Shown here piece by piece: positions 1 to 11,284 of a stretch of 64,000 bases of DNA; position 1 is the first letter of the stretch; every line of letters starts with the position of its first letter. The stretch comes from Isoetes taiwanensis. Lineage: Eukaryota; Streptophyta; Lycopodiopsida; Isoetales; Isoetaceae. The notes under the pieces were generated by a model. It had not been told where the DNA came from. It did not search any database and was given only the letters and a program-made list of their open reading frames with translations. The position numbers and the translations under genes are program-made. Where the stretch lies: contig JAJEKV010000010.1 of the NCBI GenBank assembly GCA_021234155.1, positions 18,761,418 to 18,825,417 of the forward strand. The letters run 5' to 3'.

Positions 1-1449
1 GTCACCTGCCTTGTATATAGGCACAACTCTACTAGTAGTTCACTGAGGCCGGCGGGGGAGGGAGGGGGGGGGGGGAGGAGGGCTTCTTGCAATGCCTTAT
101 TGAATAGTGCCATGAGGATATGCACCATTGGGGGGACAACCCTCTTGAGAAGTTCTGCATGCATGCCATCCAGATCTGCTGCCTTTCCATTAGCGAGGTG
201 TTGCAGGCCCATTATGACATCCCCTCTGTAATGTCCAGTGCTAGACCCATCTCCGGAGGAACTACTGCTCGACCCCCTAGTGGATCATAAAGTTGTTGTA
301 AGTATTGTACCCATTGCTCCAAGGTGATGTTTCATGTGGGTTGTGATGGCTTGCTCAATACCTTTCTCCAGAATGTCCTGGGTGATGATCCAGGAGACTG
401 AACATCTATTGATGATGCTCCGTGAGGTATCTGGCTTTCTTGGTCTTGAGGAGCGGTATTGCTTGATGACCTGTGTGCGGATGGTGGGGTCAATGACTTG
501 TCAGAGCCAGCATTTCATATCTGTACATTCGTCATCAAACCAGCGGTTGTGGGGGAAGGTAGTAGCTCCCGAGGGCCTCCGTGAGCAGCCTCTCCCGAAG
601 CATCTGTCAACTGGGCAGTCTGCTGTTGAAGTGTGGGAAGCTGCAATATTTCCTCCAGGTTATGCTCAAGCATCTGGGCATATATCTCTGCATGATCATA
701 ATCCAGGCGCAGCCAGGGCACATGGGGTGCTGAGGCAATGGTCGTGCGGGTGGCCTGCCAGTCTATATGCAAGAACAAGGGCTGGTGGTCTGAGTCTACT
801 TCCTCGTCCCGATTTTTTGTTCCAATGCTGAAATGGGTAATCAGGTGCAGACCTTGCTCGTCTGCCAGTACGTAATCCACGACACTGGTGCTGCCCCCCT
901 GGTACTCCTGTCTGCAAGTGCAGCATCTGGAAGACGGCCACTGTGCTAGCCCATTGCAAATGACCAAGTCAAAGATACTGCCTAGCAATAACAACTGTCT
1001 GCCATAACATGTCACTTGGCTGTCATCTGACGTCCTTGGCCAAGCCACCTCTGTGGGGTCTAGTTGTAACACATCCTCTGCAAGGGGTTCAAATTTCGGG
1101 ATCTGCTCGGCCCCTGTGCGTGCATAAAGTCTCCAAGCAACATGACCTTGCCCAATTGTTTGTGTTGCTGTATGTCATCATATAGATCGACATATGGCTC
1201 CAGCCTGTCCACATCCAAGTAGGTGTGGTAGAAGTTCCTCTCAGCATGTGGAAAGTAGCAGGCCGCCACAAAGAGAGGGCTGCCACCGCAATTCTGCATG
1301 CTCGCCCACAGGTATTTGTTGTGTCGGTCCGTCTTGTATAGGGAAACCAGTTGTGCCAAGGTTGTCCGGTAGTAGCACTTTGTATTTCTAGTTATTTTGC
1401 CCTCATAACCTTTAGTTTGGACATGCATTTTTGCCTGCATGCATAGCAT
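1..1449 (-). pseudogene. LINE remnant (APE endonuclease and start of RT), group with short-repeat tails
   Basis: Decayed minus-strand non-LTR retrotransposon that runs off the left edge. Reading downwards from 1449, frames carry endonuclease motifs GDFMHA (usual GDFNA), VDYVL and SDHQPL, and at the left edge the pre-RT peptide RVVPIYKAGD. About 515-1072 and 1060-1449 are in different frames, so at least one frameshift is present. The segment is the same family as the copy at 26447-29080: both read FDLVICNGLAQWPS and NRDEE near the endonuclease end. The RT core, C-terminal finger and tail would lie outside the window. A G-rich tract at about 51-79 replaces coding sequence. Family membership is clear by eye. 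The exact 5' end is not. Confidence 0.75.
50..82. repeat. G-rich low-complexity tract inside the LINE
   Basis: A run of G tracts broken by single A or C bases, including a stretch of 12 G. The homologous coding sequence near 27380 lacks it, so it was gained in this copy. It can in principle form a G-quadruplex on the plus strand. Confidence 0.6.
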
Positions 1450-3099
1450 CTTCTCTGCCAGTCAATGTATGCATAGATCCCTTCTCACCCGATCAATCTC
1501 AGATTTCTATCTACATGCTTTTGCATATGAGACACTTTACATCCAGTGATTCTTAAGTTTACATTAACATGCAAAGGTCCTTTTTGGCTAGTCAATCTCA
1601 ACGGCCCTTCTTAGCTAGTCAATTTTCCATGTATAGGTCCTTTTTAGCTAGTCAATCTCAATCTTCCATTCACATGCATTTGTGATTCCTTTGTTCTATA
1701 TTACCACCCCCCCTCCCCACGATTGTTCATGATCGCATGCTTTTCTAGCCACGGGCAGCATATAGAAGATGAAGAAGACATGAATTTGAGTAAACTGCAT
1801 AGAGCTTTTTGGATTTCTATGATCAATCATGCAATCTGACACATGTGAAATCTCAGGACCTAATTAGTTGCATTCAACAATTGATTAAAAACAGAAGGCA
1901 TCTCCGCATCAATTATGGTGATAGTCTAATTGAACATTTGCATCAAATTTTTTATAGGGTTCCTAGGATTGCCTGACTTGGGATTCCTGGCCGACAATGT
2001 TGGGCAAGTTTTAGGACTCAATTCCAAAATTTGGTTGAGTTTGAATAACAACGGAATAGGAAGCCACAACTAGTGGTGTGGCTTGTTTTGTAGCCTTGGT
2101 CTTTTTCAAACACACGATCATACGTCGATGGGTCTATACATCCATTATTATTCTTAATATAATTCTAAACATCCAGTATTATTCTTAATATGATTGACAG
2201 ATAGTATGAATGATGGCATTCCATGTTATACAAAAAAAAAAAAAAAAAATAGTTTTATATTGCATGATCAATTTCCTTAGTAGTTCCACTGTATAATGGA
2301 GTTCACCTTTTAAAAAATACTAGAACCAAAAAAAAAAATTTACTCATGCATAGTCCATTATGTATAATTAATATTACTCATTACACCACTGAACATGACA
2401 TTCACATGTCATGACATTGAACCATTGAATACGTTCCAGACCCCTCAGTTTTCGGGTTGCTCTTAAGGGCAAGTCCTTGGTTATCTGGTAATATGGCATA
2501 TTATGGGTATATGCCAGAATATACCCGAATATACCTCGTGACTGGCCTAAAATTGCTCTGGCCAGTCATTCTGCCGTTGATGGTCGAGCTTTATCACCCG
2601 TGTTCGAAGTGGCAAACCAGCATCCCTTCTGAATTTTTCCCTCCCTTCTGCCTTCCTTCCCCTGGCTTCTGAAGAAAAGCTCAAAGGCATGCTTTGTCTG
2701 GTCCAGGGTAACCTAATCACTCTATGAAGAAGCAGAAAAAAACATCTGTTTTCTGGGATAGTAAAGCAAGAAAGTTTGTGTTGGACCCTAGGAGGGATCA
2801 TGGTCTTGAAAGCTGCCTGTGCTGTTATATAGTTAACAAGCTTGGTCGAATCTACAAGTAAGCCTGTAAGGTTTTGATTGTCTGGTCTGAGTTGTACGCC
2901 AGCATATTACTTTTGAAAACCAGAATGGTATTTGCAGGGGTTTTATATAGCCACAGGAGAGCTGCCATAGCCTTATGTCTTGGTTTTGGTGCAAGTTAAT
3001 AGGGTCAGGTGCTGCAGAAGCCTGTGCAGATGACCAAGCAGTCAATATTGTAAAGATCATGTATCAGCAAGGAATTTTCATATCAAACAACAACTCTAT
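1450..3099. other. Intergenic, short degenerate repeats
   Basis: No gene recognised. It holds a degenerate direct repeat at about 1575-1661 (unit containing tagctagtcaat or ggctagtcaat, three copies), a repeated ttattcttaatat motif near 2135-2195, and an A tract near 2231-2249. Short ORFs here show no family motifs. Confidence 0.6.
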
Positions 3100-4317
3100 T
3101 TTCTGCTTCAAGAGTGCATAAAACACCATGATCTAGAATCTAGTAGGCATTTCCAGTATTTGCTGTGTAATGTCGGTCTTGATTCTATTGCAAAACTGGC
3201 TAGTCACCTTATCCATCTATTTAGCTCTCGTGGTCATCTAATTGAAGCTAAGCAAGCATTTTACAAAGTTTCTAGTGAATTCACATGGAATGTTATTATT
3301 CAGACATATTCCAATCATGGAGGAGGCAATTGTGCCCTCCAAATGTATTGTAAAATGCTACTTTTAGGTTTGACACGTAATAAATATTCTTATCTTCCTG
3401 CTTTAGGGGCATGTATTTCAACATCCTTGAGCAGGGGAGATATATACACGAACAGATAATTAACAATGGGTTCCAAAGCGATATTACTTTAGGGGATACA
3501 CTTGTTGATATGTATGCCAGATATGGAAGCCTATTGGAATCTAGCAATCTATTTATTGAATTGCTAAGTCGTGATGTTGTAACATGGAGTGAGGATATGC
3601 CCAGCATGGTGAAACTTATCTTGCCCTAAAATGTTTGATAAGGATGCAAGAGAAAGACACAAAGACAAACAAAGTGACATATGTAAGCATGTTGAAGGCA
3701 TAGACTATGAAAGATATATTCCTGGACAGTTAGTTGAATGTGGGCTTGATGTGGATATTACCATTAGGAACGCTCTTGTTGACATGTATGCGAGATGTGG
3801 GAGTCTGGAGGAATCACAAATGGTCTTTGATAGATTGGAGAATCATGACATTGTGTCATGAGGTGCCATAATTTCAGGATACGTGAAGAACGGCAGAAAT
3901 ATTGTTGCCCTTGTTTGTTATAAGAAGATGGAGCAGAAGGGTGCAAGGGCAGATAAAACAACTTTAAGCATTTTGAAGGCATGTAGCAGTCTAGGAGACA
4001 TGGAGTAGGGCAGGTGCATTCATGAAGAAATAATCAAAACTAATCTTCATTTAGATATTATTGGAAGTACACTTGTCGATAAGTATACCAAATTTAGAAG
4101 CCTTGAGGAATCATGTATATTATTCTGTAAACTTGACGATCATAATTTAGTTTCATATAGTGCTATCATTGGAGGATATGTCCAACATGGTGAAAGTCTT
4201 GAAGCTCTACAACTATTCGAGCAGATGAAAATGGAAGCAATAAAACAAGATAAAGCCACATTTTTTAACATTTTAAAAGCATGTGGAAACATAGGAGCCA
4301 TAGACTGGGGCAAGTAA
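3100..4317 (+). pseudogene. PPR (pentatricopeptide repeat) protein pseudogene
   Basis: PPR proteins are helical-repeat RNA-binding proteins, usually sent to plastids or mitochondria for RNA editing or processing. The reading starts near LLQECIKHHDLESS, continues through ASHLIHLFSSRG and TWNVIIQTYS (about 3160-3410), then shifts frame to EQGRYIHEQII and LVDMYARYGSL (3411-3600), and returns to the first frame from about 3631. Repeats LVDMYARCGSLEES, SGYVKNG, IHEEII and GGYVQHGESLEAL follow. The last frame has TGA at 3859-3861 where Trp is expected, TAG at 4006-4008 where Gln is expected, and TAA at 4315-4317. Two frameshifts and three stops make it a pseudogene. No start codon, transit peptide, or E/DYW end is visible. 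The repeat wording resembles large fern PPR families (inference). Confidence 0.85.
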
Positions 4318-4724
4318 GATTAGAAGCATTGAGAAGCTCTTCCAAAGAGCCTTATGTTTATTTGTTGTTTCATCAAATTTGGCCATGCTTTGCTGCCTTA
4401 ATTAGGCATTTTATGGCCAGAAGATTTAGGATTTTCGTACCTAGCATGATATTCAGATTGCCTTTGACATCAGATTTTGCTGAAATTTGAAGCATCCAAA
4501 AGCAATTTCAGAGGGCTTTTTCGATGTATTTATATTGAACAAATTTGGTGATACTTTTTTGCTTGAGTAAGTTCTTTGTACCCAGTCAGCTTTTGTGGAG
4601 GACTTGCTTTTGCATCCCAGATGCATAGACAAAACGGAAAATCGGCACAAGCTCAAAAGAAGAAGAAACAAAAGAAGAGGAAATGGTTTTATCCTAAGGA
4701 GAGTGCATTGAGTCATCACACATG
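4318..4724. other. Intergenic between PPR pseudogene and LINE
   Basis: No gene recognised. It may contain the rest of the PPR gene in unrecognisable form. Confidence 0.4.
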
Positions 4725-5340
4725 TTTTTTTTTTTTTTTGAAGAACGACAAACTTTATTGAAACACCAAGCCAAAAGCCAGATACAAATGCAGAGTCGGG
4801 AATAAAATTTCAGAGGATAATCATGATCCACTGAATAGAACCACCAGCCTATGCATAAGACAACACACTCAAATAAGACTCAAATATCAACTGTCGATTG
4901 ACAGGAGCAAGCAAAGAACAATGGTAGGCCTTAACGATTCTAGCTTGTGCATCCTGGGGGACTACTGTAGGAGGAATATCCAAACCCTGAAAGATACACA
5001 ACCTTCTGCGCCTCCAGATGGACCACAACAACCATCCTGATGCCAAATGAAATGCTTGACTCTGCACCTTATTCCAAGTATCCGGATAAATAGCCAGAAG
5101 CACTTGCTGAATGTCACATGAAAAAGAGAAAGCAGCCAAAACCAAACAGGCTGGAGATGATCACATAAAAAGAAACAATGCTCAATGGTCTCGTCCCTTT
5201 GCTTGCACAGTGGGCAGAGTGCTGACACTCGAGGATCAAATCTGTGGACAAGCACATTCACCCGAGGGCATCTGTGAAGAATCTGCACCAAAGCACATTT
5301 ATATGGCCTCTGCCCTTCTGGCTTCTCAGTCAAAATTTCA
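4725..5340 (-). pseudogene. 5'-truncated L1 LINE: C-terminal zinc finger, 3' end and poly(A)
   Basis: Minus-strand L1 3' end. The T tract at 4725-4739 is its poly(A) tail. Above it, two overlapping frames read the ORF2 C-terminus: one holds the zf-RVT-type finger CPLCKQRDETIEHC with the context RFDPRVSAL, the other continues LLWSIWRRRRLCIF. A frameshift therefore lies near 5000-5145. The finger matches the L1 fragment at 29675-31955 (RYDPRISAICPLC), so both belong to one L1 family. The 5' break is near 5340. I could not find a convincing TSD. Confidence 0.75.
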
Positions 5341-6142
5341 GGTGATTGTTACCATTGTCCGTAATTTTATTTGAAGTGGGAATGAGGACGGTTCTTTAAT
5401 ACGTTGTTTGATGCTCCTACATCATAATCTACTTAATTCTTAGTTGCTCTAGGCTTTTATTTCTGTTGTCCATGTTTTTATTGGTTTAATCTTGGATAGA
5501 TGTCTCACTTGTTGTAACATATATTACAATCCTTTTTATTTAAGTGTTGTTTTCATTTGTGTCAGGTTGTGTCCTCTAATTTCTGCCCTTTGTTCTGATC
5601 CTTAAATATAGCCTTCTGCTTGCATATGTTACACTCATAATCTTGTGGTCTAACTTATTTTTGTTAGAGGTTATTAACTGAGTTATTGCGGTGAAAGGCG
5701 ATAAGCCAGTTTTGTCCATTGCTTACCTGCTACCCTGTTTAATTTCTCGTCTACCTGATTTTCTTTGTTTGCATTGATGAGGATACTCAATATCTTTTCG
5801 TCTAGTAATAATTTACTTTCACTTGGTTTCATGTTTTTCTTGACCTAACTATCTAGAGGCTATTATTGTTCCCTGTATTATTAATCATTGAATTCCTCTT
5901 CATCTCCAGATTATTTAATACATGAGTCCCATAGTTTTCTAGCTGAACTTTTTTAAGTTTTAGTTTCCTTTATATCATTTGTCCATTTATTATTAATTTT
6001 TGACCCTTCTCAAGGCTTGGATAGGATGTTACACCTAATCTTATCTACGGCTGCATTTTCAAAGGCTTTTTATTCCAAAAGGAATCTTAAGTCTTAAATG
6101 TCTGTATATCTAGTCTTAGACTGGCATATTTCAGGCTTTTTG

Positions 6143-6175
<33 letters not shown>

Positions 6176-6975
6176 GGAGCGTACATCGTATGGGTTCTTG
6201 CCAGTTCTTTTGAACACTTCCATTGTAGTGAAGCATTTGCTATAGTTTTTATTCCCCCCGTCTTATGCATGGTCTTAAGAGTTCGCAATCATTGGCTATA
6301 CATCTAGTTGATTTTGTGCATTAGTTCTATATGTCATTTGCTCCACATGATCGTCGTTCTTTCTTGGAGTTCCATCTACTTGTCTGTAGATAGATATTGG
6401 TATAGCCAATTATGTTATATAGAGTGTCAAACACATTTGGCTTCTAAGAAGTAGTGTTCATAAGTACATCATTTATTGGATACCCAATGGCGATATTGTA
6501 TATTGGCAATCGCAATATGATGCTTTTTAAAATGTATTGTTTCTCGAAGCTTGCCCATTAAGATATTACCTTAAGCTAGATACACATGGGGCCATACGTT
6601 CCATCTTGAACCTCTCTTCTATCCAGCTTTAGACAATGTTGATCCATGGCAAGTATCCATTAAACCTTTGTTTACCAATTGTCCTTCGTGTTTGCATCTT
6701 TTGATAAGGTCATGGCAAGAAGATTAGATATGGGACTTTGGACACAGACACATTTCAAGAGTTTTAATTTTTTAATGACAAGATTCTCCACGTGTTACAT
6801 AATTCAAAATTGGGTAGAGCTATGCTCATTAATCATTGGATAGTATTATCTTACTTCACACCACAATTGTGGCTTGCCAATCTTGCAACATTCCAGAGGA
6901 GGGGATGACCAGAGGAGAAATTATCCCTTAATAGCATCAAATGAAAGCAAAATTTAAGAAGAGGATCGTGATTTG
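5341..6975. other. Intergenic, no gene seen
   Basis: AT-rich sequence without family motifs. A T tract at 6143-6169 could be the tail of a small minus-strand retrocopy, but nothing beside it is recognisable. Confidence 0.5.
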
Positions 6976-7053
6976 CAATAAAATTATAACGATATAGAGA
7001 AGATTAGCATGGCCCTTGCACAAGGATGCCGCACATAGATCCAAAATGGTCCA
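6976..7053 (+). pseudogene. U6 spliceosomal snRNA retropseudogene
   Basis: Strong resemblance to the U6 snRNA core: aaaattataacgatatagag, agattagcatggcccttgc, caaggatg and aaatggtccatt occur in the right order and spacing. U6 pairs with U4 and U2 in the spliceosome. The copy starts after the 5' stem-loop and carries substitutions in conserved bases (for example gatata for gataca, and gatgccgcac for gatgacacgc). The T-run terminator is replaced by an A-rich tract (7060-7088), and I see no plant upstream sequence element or TATA box at the expected distance. This pattern fits a LINE-mobilised, 5'-truncated pseudogene and not a working gene. Confidence 0.8.
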
Positions 7054-8730
7054 TTAGCATGAAACAAAAAATTAAAAATAAAATAAAAAGGTCAAATTCT
7101 ACCTTGTATTTGTAGGTACATGTATAGCATTGGGCCCCAAAAAGTGACATGATTAAGAAGTGAGATTAACAATTAAATTCCATAAAAAATTACCATTAAC
7201 AATGCAAGGATAATTACAAATTAAGTCTTTGAATATTCTCTGACAACAATGTTACGGACATTCTAGGACACTATTTTGATGCTTACCTCTATACATGTAA
7301 CATGTTGGCCATCATAAGGGACAAAATGTCACATTGCTAGATCAAGTAGGGCAATTGAAGCCCCTTAAGAGGCCCAAGGTTTCCAAAGCATGAAATAGGG
7401 TGGGGAAAAGGAAGAAGATTGAAGTGCTCAAGCCTTAATTTTTGATGATGAAAGGAAACATAATAGTATATTGGGAAGTCCCCCCACTTTTCATCTTGTA
7501 CTCTTTTCATAATAGCAAGTGAGTACTTTGATTGCAGAGATGTACAAAGTGCATGGAGAAGTCTCAAGTTAAGTTCATAGTTCTGAAATTTGGGACCACA
7601 ACTATCAAACCTAACCTATGGGAGCAGAAGAACCAGAGTAGGGGGGCTTATATGATGATCGTGTATGCAATGGGCTTTTGCTATGAAAATAAAATTCATG
7701 TTCTATAGACAAAGTTATTGCGTGATGAGCGGCGTTTGGCTGCTTATGGGCATATTCGAGTTGGCTAGATTTGTAAAGCAAATAAGTGTGGTACATTGAT
7801 ATGAGAAGATTGAGTTTCAAAGAGTGAGGCCCCATATGTTGAGCTGGGGCTCAATGGTGCACATGGGGTCACATGGATGAGTATTTGGTGGCCATGAACA
7901 TTGTCAACATATTATTGGGTACATATTAACTAACGTTTCCAAAGAGAGGTTAGAAGGAGTGTGCAAACCAAGATCCAATAGGTAAAAGAAGCGTCCACTG
8001 GTCTAATGCATGCCTTCGCTTTAAAGTCACAATCAAAAAATCGCTTTAAGGTGGCGGCGTTGCGAAATTAAAGGTCTATTTGCGAAGTAGGACAGATAGT
8101 CCTTGTGTCCTCTGTCAATGCTTAAAAGGCTTGCCTGTTCCACCAGTCGTAAACTTTGACATCTCCTGCCATACCTTCTATGGCCGTTGGCTTTCAGAAT
8201 TCCGTGTATTTGGCCACACAAATCTCCTGGTAGGTAGGAACATGATTTTGTTTATGCCAGGTTTAACTTTTTGCCTTTCGCACTTCCTTTCCGATCAATG
8301 AATTGAAAAAGCTGAGCTTTTGGATAATCGAATACGTAGGCTACCCCTATGTATATAATCGAATACCTATATAATCGATGAATCGAAAGCTGAACTTCGG
8401 ATAATCAAATACTACTAGTTGTTTTAGGTAACTTTATATAAAGGATACTTCACAAAGTATACTCACGAGTATAAAGGATATAAAGTATATATCACTAGTT
8501 ATTTATCCCTAGCCCATGATATAACAATCTCTATTCGTGATGACCAATAGTAAAATAAATATCCCAATGCAAGTCCATGGCATAGGCGCCTTAATGCATT
8601 GGCACCTAGTTTCTTTATGAGGGAGAATTTAATGTGAGATTGGAAACTGGACTATGGATATGATAAATATGCTTTTAAATAATGAGTGATGTATAAAGGA
8701 TTATATCCTTTATTTATACAAGAAACTTAT

Positions 8731-8752
8731 CGCGGCGGCCAAGGCCGCCGCG
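8731..8752. repeat. Perfect GC-rich inverted repeat
   Basis: Ten-base arms cgcggcggcc and ggccgccgcg separated by aa, in AT-rich surroundings. A near copy of most of the motif occurs at 42832-42850. Confidence 0.8.
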
Positions 8753-10261
8753 AACGTTTCTCTTCCCCGACTCGTCTATGCATGCTAGAACATGCAAAAT
8801 TTGAACCTGCATTTTGTTGCCTTGTCTTTAGTACCTGCACGACAGAAGAATATTGATCATAACGACTTGTTACGGAAGATGTTTTGCATTAAATCAAAAG
8901 AGCATTTCTCTTCACTGAGATATAAAAAAAAGGGAGTATCTCATCATCTCAACTCACGACAAAGTAGATTTTTGTATCAAGACAAAAAGGATCTCAGTTA
9001 TGGGCTCGCAAAATTGAACTAAATGTGTCTAAGTTGGAGAACTGTAATCTCCAAATTATTTCCTAAAAAACGCAAAAGCCATGCCTTTGGGCGCCACAAC
9101 CATTTGTTTTGTTCTATCCCACTTGCAAACGAAAAATGATAGTACATAAGATATTTTAGATAATACTAGTCTTGGATACAATAATGGGACTTCAACTAAA
9201 TCAACAGGGAAAACATACAGGAGTGGAACCTGTATTCTTGCCATACATTTTAGTGCCCTTGGGATAAGGAATTGTTGCTTTTAATTACGGAACCCCTGTT
9301 GCTTACTCTAAATGACAACTTAAACATCCTTGGAGAACATTTTGAGGTAACAGAGTTACACCCTTTGTCTAAGCAGTGATAACAATCTTTGGAGACATGA
9401 TGCCCCATGTTTCACTATCATACCTTGAATATCTAGAAACAATATGAGTTCAAAGCATGATAGGCCCTTAAAGTCATTTATCATGGAAAAAAGCCCTTAC
9501 TTATCTTCTAACTTGGCTAAAGCTCAAACATTAAATGATCTCAAAGTCCTTGTCATAGTTATAGTGCTACTTTTTTAACTTCATTTTCGAAGTGGGCTTC
9601 ATTGGCCCCCCTATAGAATTATAGAATGACGAAGGGTATAAATTAGTCTATTATGGAATGATAAAAGTGTACAACATTGCAACAGCACCTTGCAATGCTT
9701 AAAGTACCTATTTTTGCTTTTTATCCTCACTTCCCCAGATTTAACTATAAGGTCCTGAACCCTACAACTTCTTTGCATACAATTGAGTTATTAAAATACG
9801 ATTCTCATGGCCACTATGGCATCCTGGGTGTGCAAATAGTTTGTTATTCACAGTCAGAACAGCACAAAGCCTACTATAATAGCAAAATATAACTGATTTA
9901 TGGACTGCGTTGTTAACGTTGTTCCAAATGCAACGCACAAAAACAATGTTCACTCCGCTATCAAACACTTCGATCTCGTGATAGGGCCAGCTACTGATAT
10001 TTAACATTTATCATAAAATTCTAACCTATGGATTAAAAGCCATTATAGCTTTAAGAAAGGGAGCCGATTTATCTTTGGCGGAATCTTTGTATATCTTTGC
10101 ATCTATCTGTTCTTTCTGTTTTATACACTATGCTTGCATGCGGATATATAAGATGCCATAAAAATCACATGCAATCTGGCCAGTTTAGCCCCAAGTCGCC
10201 TTTTGCCATTTTTGTGAAAAACGGACCGGTCTTGGCCTTATGAAAAAAGACCTTACCTCTG

Positions 10262-10327
10262 TTAATCGCCATTTGCAACTACAGAGTAAACCTTTTAATC
10301 GCCATTTGCAACTACAGAGTAAACCTT
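10262..10327. repeat. Tandem duplication, 33 bp x 2
   Basis: Two adjacent copies of a 33-base unit containing aatcgccatttgcaactaca; copies start at aatcgcc 10264 and 10297. No coding role is visible. Confidence 0.85.
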
Positions 10328-10992
10328 TGGGGTTTCTACAAATCGCCCAGGCAATAAATAACACAGAAAAAGCAGGGGATCCGCTTTTGGAATCCATTAT
10401 CCCGATCAATCTGATTGAATGCATTTAAACAAAATACCACTGTTTTCATTTTAAGGAGGAGTTTTGTGCGAAAACGCAGTGCAAACCTTCTCCGATACCA
10501 CCTTTCAAGCATCATTCTCCGATCTCATTCCAAATCCAATAAGAATAAGGCTTCCGGCTATGGCCTCCTTGCAAGAAATCGAGCGGGAGTCTCGATCTAG
10601 ACATGGGATTTGAAAGCCTCCCCATTTCTTTGTAGCTAGTCCATTCGAAAGCCTCCTTTCAAAAATCGGTGCTATTCTCCATAGCCGAGATTACTCACCG
10701 CCTTCCGATCTTGGAGGCATAGCCATTCTTGGAATCTGGGCGCCCTTGACCTGAAGCTACCACAGACTTGCGAATAGCTTTAGAAGTTTTACGTGCTAGC
10801 CCGAACCAAATCGGATGGGAAAATTTAGAAGTTTTCTATGCTTCCAGTTAATGTGGTGATGCCTCCTCATGTGAGTCCGCTCGATCATCTACGCCTCGCA
10901 GAACTAGAAAATGAAAATGATGATGGGGTTGGATGCCAAAGAAGCTTGCTGCACAACCAAATATTTAAAAAGTGCTTTAAGAATATATAAAG

Positions 10993-11000
10993 TGTTGTAT

Positions 11001-11002
<2 letters not shown>
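10993..11002. repeat. L1 target-site duplication, copy next to poly(A)
   Basis: tgttgtataa lies directly before the T tract of the minus-strand L1. The same ten bases recur at 17988-17997 beyond the L1 5' end. Confidence 0.85.
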
Positions 11003-11043
<41 letters not shown>

Positions 11044-11284
11044 AGCGGCAGGAAGTATTATATTACATGTAATACATGGTAATACAAAAGGACGAGCAAA
11101 AGCTCTGTTATAGTAACCATAATATCAAAAATGGCCTGTCCTCCCAAAGGAGGAAAATTTAACAGAAACAAACACTGTTTAAAAGTTTTTAAAACCGTAA
11201 AAGGACCATAATCTAGATATTGATCATGAAAATTAGAAATTAAGAAGTTCGTCGATAGCAGATGTGATCTTAGCAGATGTGTCC

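Larger units (their letters stand above)
7054..10992. other. Intergenic, no gene seen
   Basis: Almost 4 kb with only short ORFs that show no motifs. Contents noted: an imperfect direct repeat near 8298-8330 and 8381-8412 (gctgagcttttggataat against gctgaacttcggataat), the palindrome at 8731-8752, and the 33-bp tandem pair at 10262-10327. Confidence 0.5.

Noticed and set aside
4006-4008. Stop codon in the PPR gene corrected by U-to-C RNA editing
   Set aside because: That editing acts in organelles on organelle transcripts; this copy is nuclear and also has frameshifts.
6098-6307. ORF with a Phe run near 6.1 kb
   Set aside because: Generated by the T tract; no homology recognised.
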